7,226 nucleotides of DNA from Thermoplasmata archaeon (GTDB taxonomy: Archaea; Thermoplasmatota; Thermoplasmata; Lutacidiplasmatales; UBA184). Position numbers and translations under genes: made by a program. Below the pieces are notes generated by a model, which worked only from the letters and a program-made list of their open reading frames with translations, was not told the DNA's origin and did no database searches. Location of the stretch: contig JASHTC010000148.1 of NCBI GenBank assembly GCA_030040755.1, forward strand, positions 1 to 7,226. Reading direction: 5' to 3'. How positions within the stretch are numbered: position 1 is the first letter of the stretch; every line of letters begins with the position of its first letter. This document shows, piece by piece, positions 1 through 5,799 of the stretch.

Positions 1-228
1 GTAGTGATAGATGCTGCGCGCCGTATCCTCGCGTCGCGCAGCGGTCTCGTGCGAGAGGAGCAGCCGGGCCCGTCGGGACCGCCGGATCTCGCCCTCCAGA
101 CGAGCGAGCCCGGGGGCGCCCGGGCGTTGGCCTAGAATGCGGACCCGGGTGCGCCAGCGAATCGACGGCTCTGTCGACCGAAGAAGCCTCTCCACCACCC
201 GTCGCCGGGTTCGCCCCGATGCGCTCAC
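1..228 (-). CDS. N-terminal fragment of an unidentified protein, cut by the left window edge
   Basis: An open frame of 76 codons starts at GTG (226-228) and runs off the window without a stop. The start is supported by a Shine-Dalgarno-like GGAAGG (235-240) six bases upstream and by an in-frame TAG farther up with no other ATG, GTG or TTG between. The translation contains VVERLLRSTEPSIRWRTRV near residues 11-29, then a basic helical stretch with LARLEGEIRRS and an end at SIYHY. The pattern 'LL...PSIRW' followed by a charged helix and an aromatic-rich segment recalls, from memory, the N-termini of proteins with a squalene-cyclase/prenyltransferase-like alpha-barrel, but the fragment is too short to assign a function. 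It lies in the same direction as the glycosyltransferase, 143 bases downstream of it, and could be cotranscribed. No clear TATA box is seen in the gap. Confidence 0.6.
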   Translation of the reverse strand, partial: MSASGRTRRRVVERLLRSTEPSIRWRTRVRILGQRPGAPGLARLEGEIRRSRRARLLLSHETAARREDTARSIYHY

Positions 229-371
229 TGCGAGCCTTCCGCCCGTCCGGGGCAGGTCGTCGGACTAATGGGGGTTACGACCCCAACCGGATCCGATGGA
301 CCGGCGCGTACGGCCCGATCGCCGCTCCGCTCTGGCGGTGAGGGATGCCGGGAAAGCGGACAGCTGAAGCT
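229..371. other. Short intergenic gap with a small hairpin
   Basis: This 143-base gap separates the glycosyltransferase stop from the GTG of the left-edge gene. It contains a perfect 5-bp inverted repeat, GGGGT-TACG-ACCCC (271-284), about 45 bases before that GTG, and the SD-like GGAAGG (235-240). There is no T-rich terminator. The weak AT-rich string at 264-268 is a poor TATA candidate. Confidence 0.4.
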
Positions 372-1532
372 TCACCCTGCCCGGTGCTTCAGGGCCTCGT
401 CGTACAGGCCCAGAGTTTTTTCGGCGATCACATCCATGCTGAGGAATTCCCGGGCGCGCTTGCTCAGCCGGTCCGAAGTGCGCTGCCAGAGCGCTCCATC
501 GTCCAGCAGCTCCATCACGCGATCCGCCAACTGGACGGGATTGTCTTCGTCGATCCAGATGCCGCTATCCCCCAGGTGATCCGGGATCCCCGCCCTCCGC
601 GTGGAGACCACTGGCAACCCGTTGGCCGCCGCCGTCGCGGCCGGCAGACCCGCAAAACCTCCCGTGTACGGGAGGACACAGACGCGGCTGGAGCGGTACA
701 GTTCGGCCATCCCTTCCATCGTCAGCTGAGGGAGCCACTCTACCTTGTCCGCGACGCCGAGCTCGCGCGCGATGGGCTGGGCCTCCTGGGGGCTCTGCTC
801 GCTGTAATGGCCGTGGATCTTGAGCGTCGGCGCATTCGGGCCGAGCCGTTGCTTCAGGATCGCCATCGCCTTGAAGAGCGTGGGAATGCCCTTGCCGGAC
901 ATCAGGTGGTGTCCGCCGTAGAACACGATCCCCTGCCGTGCTCGCTCCTCGCCCGATTCCGGGACGACCGCGCCCTGCGGAATCACGTGGATCTTCTCCG
1001 GGACCACGCTGCGCTTGATCAGCTCCTGCCGCATCTCCTCGCAATGCACATGGATGGCGTCGGCCCGGTTGTAGGCGGCCGACTTTTGAGGAAACTCCAG
1101 CTGGTACGGGTCGAGCTCATGGACCGTAACCACCCGGGCGTACTTCGCCGGCTGGTTCAGCCAGTGGTAGACCACACTGAATCCGTAGGCATGCAAGATC
1201 TGCTGAAAGTGGACCAGTTCCGCCCCGTTGGATAGCTTATCGTACCGGCGGGAGCGCATGGCATAGGTCGTGTGACTGGCCCGGGCACGCAACGAGTGAG
1301 CCCAGGCGCTCTCTCCCGGCCGCTGGCCATAGTTGTGCAGGTGCGGCAGCTCGAAGTAGTTCTGGCACTGGATCTCGAAGAGTTTGCCGACCTCCGCCGG
1401 ATCGCCGCACCCGCAGTTCGACGCCAGCCACTCGATCGGGGCTCCGGTCTGCTGTTCCATGGCCCCCTTGAGGAGCGCGGCGTAGTAGCCGTACGAGGTC
1501 TTGAACGGGCACCCGATCATGGTGATCTTCAT
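372..1532 (-). CDS. GT4-type (GT-B fold) glycosyltransferase
   Basis: The 386-residue product has the length and layout of a retaining GT-B glycosyltransferase that moves a sugar from a nucleotide donor to an acceptor, probably at the cytoplasmic membrane face. The N-terminal acceptor half begins MKITMIG, carries VTVHELDP (135-142), and the NRADAIHVHCEEM segment (155-167) typical of the end of this domain in GT4 proteins. The donor half has MSGKGIPTLFKAM (211-223), with K214 in the usual donor-phosphate-binding region, then GFAGLP and NGLPVVSTRRAGIPDHLGDSG. The usual EX7E glutamates are absent: their positions read as G292 and T300. No signal peptide or membrane segment is seen. The ATG at 1532 gives the normal N-terminus. 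No clear SD precedes it; possible box-A strings lie at 1569-1582 and 1609-1621. Neighbouring nucleotide-sugar genes suggest a surface-glycan or glycolipid role, but donor and acceptor cannot be read from the sequence. Confidence 0.92.
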   Translation of the reverse strand: MKITMIGCPFKTSYGYYAALLKGAMEQQTGAPIEWLASNCGCGDPAEVGKLFEIQCQNYFELPHLHNYGQRPGESAWAHSLRARASHTTYAMRSRRYDKLSNGAELVHFQQILHAYGFSVVYHWLNQPAKYARVVTVHELDPYQLEFPQKSAAYNRADAIHVHCEEMRQELIKRSVVPEKIHVIPQGAVVPESGEERARQGIVFYGGHHLMSGKGIPTLFKAMAILKQRLGPNAPTLKIHGHYSEQSPQEAQPIARELGVADKVEWLPQLTMEGMAELYRSSRVCVLPYTGGFAGLPAATAAANGLPVVSTRRAGIPDHLGDSGIWIDEDNPVQLADRVMELLDDGALWQRTSDRLSKRAREFLSMDVIAEKTLGLYDEALKHRAG

Positions 1533-1569
1533 TTTCGAACCGGCTTAGTCTGTCCCGTACTTGCGCGCG

Positions 1570-1624
1570 GGAGTACTAAGGGGAGACTCCTGACAACCGG
1601 TGGGCCAAGAGTTTTACCCTACTC
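1570..1624. promoter_or_regulatory. Two AGT/ACT inverted repeats upstream of the glycosyltransferase
   Basis: GGAGT at 1570-1574 is inverted as ACTCC at 1586-1590, and GAGT at 1609-1612 is inverted as ACTC at 1621-1624. The second pair encloses TTTTA, the most AT-rich string in this area, so a regulator bound there could mask a TATA-like element. The arms are only 4-5 bp, so chance occurrence is possible. Confidence 0.35.
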
Positions 1625-1658
1625 CCCGCCCGAGCCCCCGAGGCGCCTGCGCCGCGGA

Positions 1659-1682
1659 CCCCCGTTCGGTACCCGACGGGGG
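1659..1682. repeat. GC-rich hairpin
   Basis: CCCCCGT at 1659-1665 pairs with ACGGGGG at 1676-1682. CGG (1667-1669) pairs with CCG (1673-1675) inside it, leaving a single bulged T (1666) and a TAC loop. That is about ten base pairs, mostly GC. No T-run follows on either strand, so it is not a standard intrinsic terminator. It could be part of a structured leader RNA or a protein-binding palindrome. Confidence 0.5.
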
Positions 1683-1863
1683 ACGAACGTAGGAAGCGGG
1701 AGGGAAGACAGGATGCCGGGACCCGAGGGACCCGGTCGAGCCGTCACGCAGGCCCGGGCACCCCGGGTTGATAGCTACCGGGATCCACCGGAGGTCACCG
1801 AATCGGGGAGAAACGCGAGGGCTCGACGACCTCACATACCGGGAGCGCGTGGGGTCGTCTGTC

Positions 1864-2157
1864 GTGAGTGAGAACGGCCCTCGCGAGGGTACCCGGGACC
1901 TCCCGCGGCGCGACCGACACGCGGGGCAACGCGCGGTCGATGAGCATGGTGCCGCCGGGGTAGCCTATCGAAAGCTGTCGAAATCGCTTCGCCGAAGGCG
2001 GGTGGAGCTCGTCACCCGGCTCCGGGCGGGCGAGGCGCCCGCTCAGGTTGTCTCCTCATACGAAGCCGATCACCCGCTCGAGCCTCCGGTCGCGACGGAG
2101 GAGGTCGAGGCCGCGCTGGCGGAGGCGCACCCTCGGCGACGGCCTACGGGCACCTGA
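1864..2157 (+). CDS. Small hypothetical protein
   Basis: The frame from GTG (1864-1866) to TGA (2155-2157) gives 97 residues. It uses G or C at most third codon positions, as the recognised genes do, and lies where no other gene is present, which favours real coding. The first 30 residues are polar and arginine-rich and look disordered. Residues 35-66 (YRKLSKSLRRRRVELVTRL and onward) should form a basic amphipathic helix. VATEEVEAALAEAHP (76-90) looks like a second, acidic helix. No signal peptide, membrane segment or metal motif is seen. The frame stays open upstream, with alternative starts at GTG 1849 and TTG 1768. I chose 1864 because the upstream codons add only repeat-rich sequence, but no start has a clear SD, and the weak ACATAC near 1835-1840 is the only box-A-like string. 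It converges with the SDR gene, 49 bases away. I do not recognise the family. Confidence 0.5.
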   Translation: MSENGPREGTRDLPRRDRHAGQRAVDEHGAAGVAYRKLSKSLRRRRVELVTRLRAGEAPAQVVSSYEADHPLEPPVATEEVEAALAEAHPRRRPTGT

Positions 2158-2206
2158 CAGGATTCATGCGCCGGCGCCCGGTCGAAGGGAGGCTCGAGGA
2201 CCCCCG

Positions 2207-3187
2207 TCACCCGTCGCGTAACCACTCCGGGTGGGCGCGCACCCATTTCAGCAGAGAGTCGATTCCCGCGACCAGGTCCCGCCCGGGGGTCCACGAGAGG
2301 ACGCGGGCGGCTTTGCTGACGTCGACCAGGCGACGGGGAATCTCATCGAACCCTCGCCCGAAGGCCACTTTCGGGTCTTCATGGATCGGCTCGAGGTCGG
2401 ACTTGCACGCCTCGCTGACCAGACGGATCGCGTAGCGGACGGACCACTCCCGAGGATTGCCCATGTTGAATGCCTCGCCGGTCGCCACGTCCCGGTCCAG
2501 GCACTTCAGAATTCCCCCCACCAGATCGTCGATGTAGGTGAAGCACCGGGTCTGCCAGCCGTCCCCGTAGATGATGGGGGGCTTGCCGTGGAGGATCCGG
2601 TGCATCGTGAGCGGGATCAAGAACGCGGGACGCTGGCGCGGACCGTAGGTGTTGAACGGCCGGACGATGGCGGTGGGCAGGCCGAACTGAAGGTGCGCCG
2701 CATTGACGAGGTGCTCGCAGAGCCCCTTGCTCGCGCTGTAGCTCCAGCGGGTCAGGGACGCATCCCCGAGCACGCGGTCGGACGTCTCGGTCCACGGGAG
2801 GTTGGGGTTCCGGCCGAACACCTCGCTCGAGCTCAGGTAGATGAACCGGGTCCTCTTCTTCATCGACTCCCGGAGCATGTTGTAGGTGCCGATCACGCTC
2901 GACTCGATCGTGCTCATCGGCGTCTTCATGTACGACTCGACGCCGACGCCCGCGGCCGCGTGGATCACCCCCGAGGGACGGGACTGGAACACCTTGCGCA
3001 CGGCCGCCGGAGCGGTCACGTCACAGGAGCGGTAGGTGAACCCGGGAATCAGGGCGGCCTCAGCCAGGTTCGCGCCCGGCTTCCGGTCCAGGTCAAGGGC
3101 CAGGACCTTGTCCCCACGCTTCAACAGTGCGTCCGTAAGGTGGCTCCCGATGAATCCCGCCGCTCCCGTCACCACGATGGTTGCCAC
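2207..3187 (-). CDS. Extended SDR nucleotide-sugar enzyme, UDP-glucuronate decarboxylase-like
   Basis: The 326-residue product is a complete extended short-chain dehydrogenase/reductase. The NAD-binding TGAAGFIG lies at 7-14, an acidic residue ends beta-2 (LDLDRK, 31-36), the catalytic Ser region is SSSEVFG (119-125), and Y150 and K154 form YSASK. RPFNTYGPRQ (176-185) and RCFTYIDD (214-221) form the substrate-side motifs. The Ser-Glu before V-F-G, rather than the Asp-Glu of dTDP-glucose 4,6-dehydratases, and the RW-YSASK, RPFN-GPR, RCFT and NMGNP series recall UDP-glucuronate decarboxylases (UXS/ArnA type). A position-by-position match to the ArnA arginine near the C-terminus is not evident, so an epimerase role remains possible. 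The GTG start at 3187 keeps the Rossmann strand at the N-terminus and has GGAGGGG ten bases upstream. Its own TATA-like box separates it from the ugd-galU unit, whose UDP-glucuronate would be its substrate. Confidence 0.92.
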   Translation of the reverse strand: MATIVVTGAAGFIGSHLTDALLKRGDKVLALDLDRKPGANLAEAALIPGFTYRSCDVTAPAAVRKVFQSRPSGVIHAAAGVGVESYMKTPMSTIESSVIGTYNMLRESMKKRTRFIYLSSSEVFGRNPNLPWTETSDRVLGDASLTRWSYSASKGLCEHLVNAAHLQFGLPTAIVRPFNTYGPRQRPAFLIPLTMHRILHGKPPIIYGDGWQTRCFTYIDDLVGGILKCLDRDVATGEAFNMGNPREWSVRYAIRLVSEACKSDLEPIHEDPKVAFGRGFDEIPRRLVDVSKAARVLSWTPGRDLVAGIDSLLKWVRAHPEWLRDG

Positions 3188-3197
3188 GGTCGGTGTA

Positions 3198-3204
3198 CCC
3201 CTCC
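3198..3204 (-). promoter_or_regulatory. Shine-Dalgarno site for the SDR gene
   Basis: On the minus strand GGAGGGG stands ten bases before the GTG at 3187. It supports that GTG as the start and is the strongest SD in the window. Confidence 0.65.
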
Positions 3205-3233
3205 GATGAGTCGGTCGGCAGTCGAAGCGGGCG

Positions 3234-3244
3234 CTATAACTTTC
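3234..3244 (-). promoter_or_regulatory. TATA-like box of the SDR gene
   Basis: On the minus strand this reads GAAAGTTATAG, an AT-rich island in GC-rich flanks. The centre is about 52 bases before the GTG at 3187, so initiation about 26 bases downstream would leave a leader of about 25 bases containing the GGAGGGG site. It implies that the SDR gene is transcribed separately from, or in addition to, galU. Confidence 0.55.
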
Positions 3245-3340
3245 GTGGTCCGAGGCTCGGGTCGACGGCCCACCGAGAGGCCGGTCGGGGTCCTCGCAGT
3301 GGTACCCGGGGGCCGGGAGAACTCCCCGGCGCGTTGGGAC

Positions 3341-4261
3341 CTAACGGCGGGCCCCTCTCTTTCGCGTGCGGGGACCGGCGCGCGGAGCCGGCCCCGGGGG
3401 GGCCGGCGCAGGGGGTGGGGGGACCACCAGGCGGGCCAGGAGGGGGCGAAGTTTCGCATGGTAGGCCGGGTCCCGGAAGGCGAACTCGAGGTTCGCCTTC
3501 AGCCAGAGGAACCGGTCGCCGATGTCGTAGCGAGTACCCTGGAACCTCGCCGCGTACACGGGGGAGCGGTTGGCCAGTCCTTGGAGGGCGTCCGTGAGTT
3601 GGAGCTCGCCCCGCGCATCGGGTGCGGTCGCATCGATCGCATCGTAGATCTCCGGGGTGAAGACGTAGGCTCCGGTGATGCCGAGGCGGCTGGTCGTCTG
3701 GGACGGGAGCGGTTTCTCGAGCAGGCGGCGGCAGCGGACGACCCCCACCGCCACCTCCTCGCCCTCGACGATCCCGTAGTCCGGTACCTTGTCGTCGGCG
3801 ACCTCCTCGACCGCGATCACGGGGGCCTTCAGCTCTTCGAAGTGCCGCCAGAGCTGCCCGAGGAGCGGGGGGTCGCAGACGTTGATGGTGTCGCCGAGCA
3901 GGACACCGAACGGTTCCTTCCCGGTGTGAAGGCGGGCGAGGCCGATGGCGTCCGCGAGCCCCCGTGGCTCGCGCTGACGGACGAAGTGGATCCGGGCCTG
4001 CTTGACCAGCTCGGTCAGATGCCGGACCTCGGGGAACTTCCCGGGGATGTCGAACTCCGGGCTTAGGTCGAAGTGGTCTTCGAGGGCGCGCTTGCCGCGG
4101 CCGGTGATGATCAGGATGTCATCCGCACCCGAGGCGACGGCCTCCTCGACGACGTACTGGATGACCGGGCGGTCCAGGACCGGAAGCATCTCCTTGGGTT
4201 GGCTCTTGGTCGCGGGCAGGAATCGGGTCCCGAGGCCCGCCGCCGGGATCACGACCTTCAT
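3341..4261 (-). CDS. galU: UTP-glucose-1-phosphate uridylyltransferase
   Basis: This 306-residue enzyme would make UDP-glucose and pyrophosphate from UTP and glucose-1-phosphate. The signature AAGLGTRFLPATK (7-19) and QPKEMLPVLDRP (21-32) bind nucleotide and phosphate; K23 corresponds to the family's conserved lysine. LGDT (122-125) contains the metal-binding aspartate, EKP is at 182-184, GELQLTDAL (218-226) is the typical GalU segment, and YDIGD (245-249) follows. The ATG at 4261 overlaps the ugd stop as ATGA, and no good SD precedes it (GAGGCGG is only two bases away), so translation is probably coupled to ugd. The catalytic domain seems to end near residue 280. Residues 280-306 form a Pro-rich then Arg-rich tail (PPPPAPAPPGPAPR...) not usual for the family; it may be disordered or nucleic-acid/surface binding. 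A related NDP-sugar such as dTDP-glucose is less likely given the GalU-type motifs. Confidence 0.95.
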   Translation of the reverse strand: MKVVIPAAGLGTRFLPATKSQPKEMLPVLDRPVIQYVVEEAVASGADDILIITGRGKRALEDHFDLSPEFDIPGKFPEVRHLTELVKQARIHFVRQREPRGLADAIGLARLHTGKEPFGVLLGDTINVCDPPLLGQLWRHFEELKAPVIAVEEVADDKVPDYGIVEGEEVAVGVVRCRRLLEKPLPSQTTSRLGITGAYVFTPEIYDAIDATAPDARGELQLTDALQGLANRSPVYAARFQGTRYDIGDRFLWLKANLEFAFRDPAYHAKLRPLLARLVVPPPPAPAPPGPAPRAGPRTRKRGARR

Positions 4262-5667
4262 GACCGCCTCGACGACGACGCTCTCGGGGAACCGGGCCGG
4301 GCGCCCCGCGCGCCCCCCCCGACCCCGAGGGCGAGGACCCTCAGTCCCGCGCGTTCCTGCGCGGCGGGCGACAGGGCTCGTCGCAGGTCCACGACCAACG
4401 GGGTCCGCATCGCCTGGCTCCAGCGGGAGGGCCACTCCAGGTACTGCGGCCAGTCTGCCTGCAGCACCGCGAGGTCGGCGCCCCGCAAGGCCCCGGCCGC
4501 CGACGTGGCGAACCTCACGCCCGGGAGGGATCGACCGACCCCCCCGTTCCACTCCCGGCGAAAGTTCCGCAACGCCACCGGGTCGTGCACGCGAACCCGT
4601 GCCCCGTCGCGGACGAGTCGCTCCACGATCGGGAACGCCCGGGACTCCCGGACGTCGTCGGTCCCGGCCTTGAACGCAAGACCAAGCACGGCGACGGTTC
4701 TTCCCTTGAGCCGGCCCGCGGCCGACTGGATGAGTTCGGAGACATGCTCGGTCTGCTCTTGGTTGATGGCGAGCGCCGCGTCCGCAGCACAGGCCGGGAC
4801 TCCAAGCTCTTCCGCCCGGGTACGGAAGGCCCGGAGGTCCTTCTCGAAGCAGCTCCCCCCGAATCCGGGGCCCGCGCGCAGGAACGTCGGACCGATCCGC
4901 GGGTCGGCCCCGAGGGCACGGACGACGTCGTCGATGTTGCTCCCCAGTACCTCGGTCCATCGGGAGATCTCGTTCGCGAAGGAGACCTTGAGGGCGAGGA
5001 AGCTGTTCGACCCGTACTTGACCAACTCGGCCCCGGAGGGCGAGAGCTGGAAGAGGGGGGCCCCGAATCCCTTGTAGACGGCCGCCAGCCACCGGAGGCT
5101 TCTGGCGTCCGAGACTCCCACCACGACCCGCTCGGGATGGAGTGCGTCTTGGACCATCCGCCCTTCCGCCAGGAATTCGGGGTTGGTGGCCACCCCGAGC
5201 AGGTCCACCCCCCGCCCGCTCGTCCGGCGCAGCAGCGGTTCGACGATCGACTCCGTCGTGCCCGGGACTACCGTGCTCTTGACGACCACGAGCCGGTATC
5301 CATGGACCCGCCGGAGCGCGCCGCCTAACTCTCGGACCGCCCTTCGGAGAGGCGAGAGGTCGATGCGCCCGAGCCGACCCGCCGGGGTGGGAAGACAGAG
5401 GAAGATGCATTGCGCCGAGGCCGACAGCTCCTGGACCGTGTCCACCACGACGAAACGACGCCGTCGCACTTCCGCGCGGAGTAGCTCCTCGAGCCCCTCT
5501 TCGTGGTAGGGGCTCCGGCCCGCGCGGAGCCGGCTGCGAACCCGAGGGTTGACATCATACGCAAATACGCGTCGGCCCCGGCGCGCGAAAGCCAATGCCG
5601 TGGCGATCCCCATGTACCCCACCCCCATGATCCCCACGGTGGGGGCGGAGGTCGCGCGTCCTCTCAC
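4258..5667 (-). CDS. ugd: UDP-glucose 6-dehydrogenase
   Basis: The 469-residue product matches the UDP-glucose/GDP-mannose dehydrogenase family, which oxidises UDP-glucose twice with NAD+ to UDP-glucuronate. GVGYMG (15-20) is the Rossmann glycine motif. KSTVVPGTTE (130-139) and TNPEFLAEG (161-169) follow. AELVKYGSNSFLALK holds K217 and N221, and GFGGSCFEKD (268-277) holds the catalytic C273 and D277. AFKAGTDDVRESR (331-343) marks the C-terminal UDP-binding domain. All expected residues are present. Neighbouring GalU points to UDP-glucose rather than GDP-mannose or UDP-ManNAc as substrate. The GTG at 5667 gives a ten-residue lead before the Rossmann strand; a GTG at 5637 is an alternative but has no SD. 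The start overlaps the stop of a possible leader ORF (GTGA), and the stop overlaps galU (ATGA). A G8 run at 4313-4320 precedes a low-complexity Gly/Ala/Arg/Ser tail (about 449-469). Confidence 0.95.
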   Translation of the reverse strand: MRGRATSAPTVGIMGVGYMGIATALAFARRGRRVFAYDVNPRVRSRLRAGRSPYHEEGLEELLRAEVRRRRFVVVDTVQELSASAQCIFLCLPTPAGRLGRIDLSPLRRAVRELGGALRRVHGYRLVVVKSTVVPGTTESIVEPLLRRTSGRGVDLLGVATNPEFLAEGRMVQDALHPERVVVGVSDARSLRWLAAVYKGFGAPLFQLSPSGAELVKYGSNSFLALKVSFANEISRWTEVLGSNIDDVVRALGADPRIGPTFLRAGPGFGGSCFEKDLRAFRTRAEELGVPACAADAALAINQEQTEHVSELIQSAAGRLKGRTVAVLGLAFKAGTDDVRESRAFPIVERLVRDGARVRVHDPVALRNFRREWNGGVGRSLPGVRFATSAAGALRGADLAVLQADWPQYLEWPSRWSQAMRTPLVVDLRRALSPAAQERAGLRVLALGVGGGARGARPGSPRASSSRRS

Positions 5668-5729
5668 GGTGCCCAGCTTCCTGCCAGGTCGCCCGGAGGC
5701 CCACCGACGATGAGCGGTCGGATTGCCAT
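5664..5729 (-). CDS. Possible 21-residue leader peptide of ugd
   Basis: On the minus strand an ATG at 5729 opens a 21-codon frame beginning MAIRPLIVGG. It ends in TGA (5664-5666), which overlaps the ugd GTG (5665-5667) as GTGA. The ATG lies about 34 bases from the centre of the reverse-strand TATA-like box, so a transcript started there could be nearly leaderless on this ORF, and ribosomes ending on it could re-start at ugd, which has only a weak SD of its own. This is inference from position. The peptide resembles nothing I know, and an ORF this short can arise by chance. Confidence 0.35.
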   Translation of the reverse strand: MAIRPLIVGGPPGDLAGSWAP

Positions 5730-5756
5730 CACCTGCGTGCGAGTAGCGGCCTCGGA

Positions 5757-5769
5757 GTATACTTAACTT
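5757..5769. promoter_or_regulatory. TATA-like box in the ugd/phosphatase divergent region
   Basis: GTATACTTAACTT is the only AT-rich island between the divergent genes. Read on the plus strand, its centre near 5762 predicts initiation near 5788, twelve bases before the phosphatase ATG. Read on the minus strand (AAGTTAAGTATAC), it predicts initiation near 5736, just before the leader ORF ATG at 5729. One box may therefore serve both directions. No clear BRE was identified for either strand. Confidence 0.5.
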
Positions 5770-5799
5770 GCCTGGTTTACCGATGCCGCGAGGGGTTCG

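Larger units (their letters stand above)
1533..1863. other. Non-coding, palindrome-rich divergent intergenic region
   Basis: This 331-base stretch lies between the starts of the glycosyltransferase (minus) and the small ORF (plus). No convincing coding frame is seen. It contains GGAGT(N11)ACTCC (1570-1590), GAGT(N8)ACTC (1609-1624) around the AT-rich TTTTA, a strong hairpin (1659-1682), a direct repeat GGGACCC-GA-GGGACCC (1718-1733), two CCCGGG copies (1753-1767), and three ACCG tetramers spaced exactly 10 bases (1777, 1787, 1797). It probably holds promoters and operator-like sites. A structured RNA is possible, but I recognised no RNase P, SRP, tRNA or rRNA signature. Confidence 0.5.

Noticed and set aside
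11..268. 85-codon plus-strand open frame at the left edge
   Set aside because: The translation is almost entirely Arg/Ser/Pro. The opposite strand gives a more protein-like frame with an SD and start.
345..1235. 296-codon plus-strand open frame
   Set aside because: It is antisense to the glycosyltransferase, whose protein motifs are clear, and its translation is Arg/Leu/His-rich without family motifs.
1659..1682. Intrinsic terminator
   Set aside because: The hairpin is strong but no T-run follows on either strand, and it is far from any gene end.
1640..1863. RNase P, SRP, 5S rRNA or tRNA gene in the structured stretch
   Set aside because: I looked for their conserved core strings (GGAAAGUCC, the SRP helix 8 GGAA/GCAG loop, the T-arm GGTTCGA with an acceptor stem) and found none.
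2231..4066. 611-codon plus-strand open frame
   Set aside because: It lies antisense to the SDR and galU genes, whose catalytic motifs are intact. Its translation is low-complexity and has no recognisable motif; long antisense frames are expected in GC-rich DNA.
4262..5410. 383-codon in-frame extension upstream of galU
   Set aside because: It covers ugd on the same strand in another frame, and its translation is Arg/Gly/Pro-rich. The GalU family begins at the MKVVIPAAG methionine. Kept only as the basis for the slip-fusion finding.
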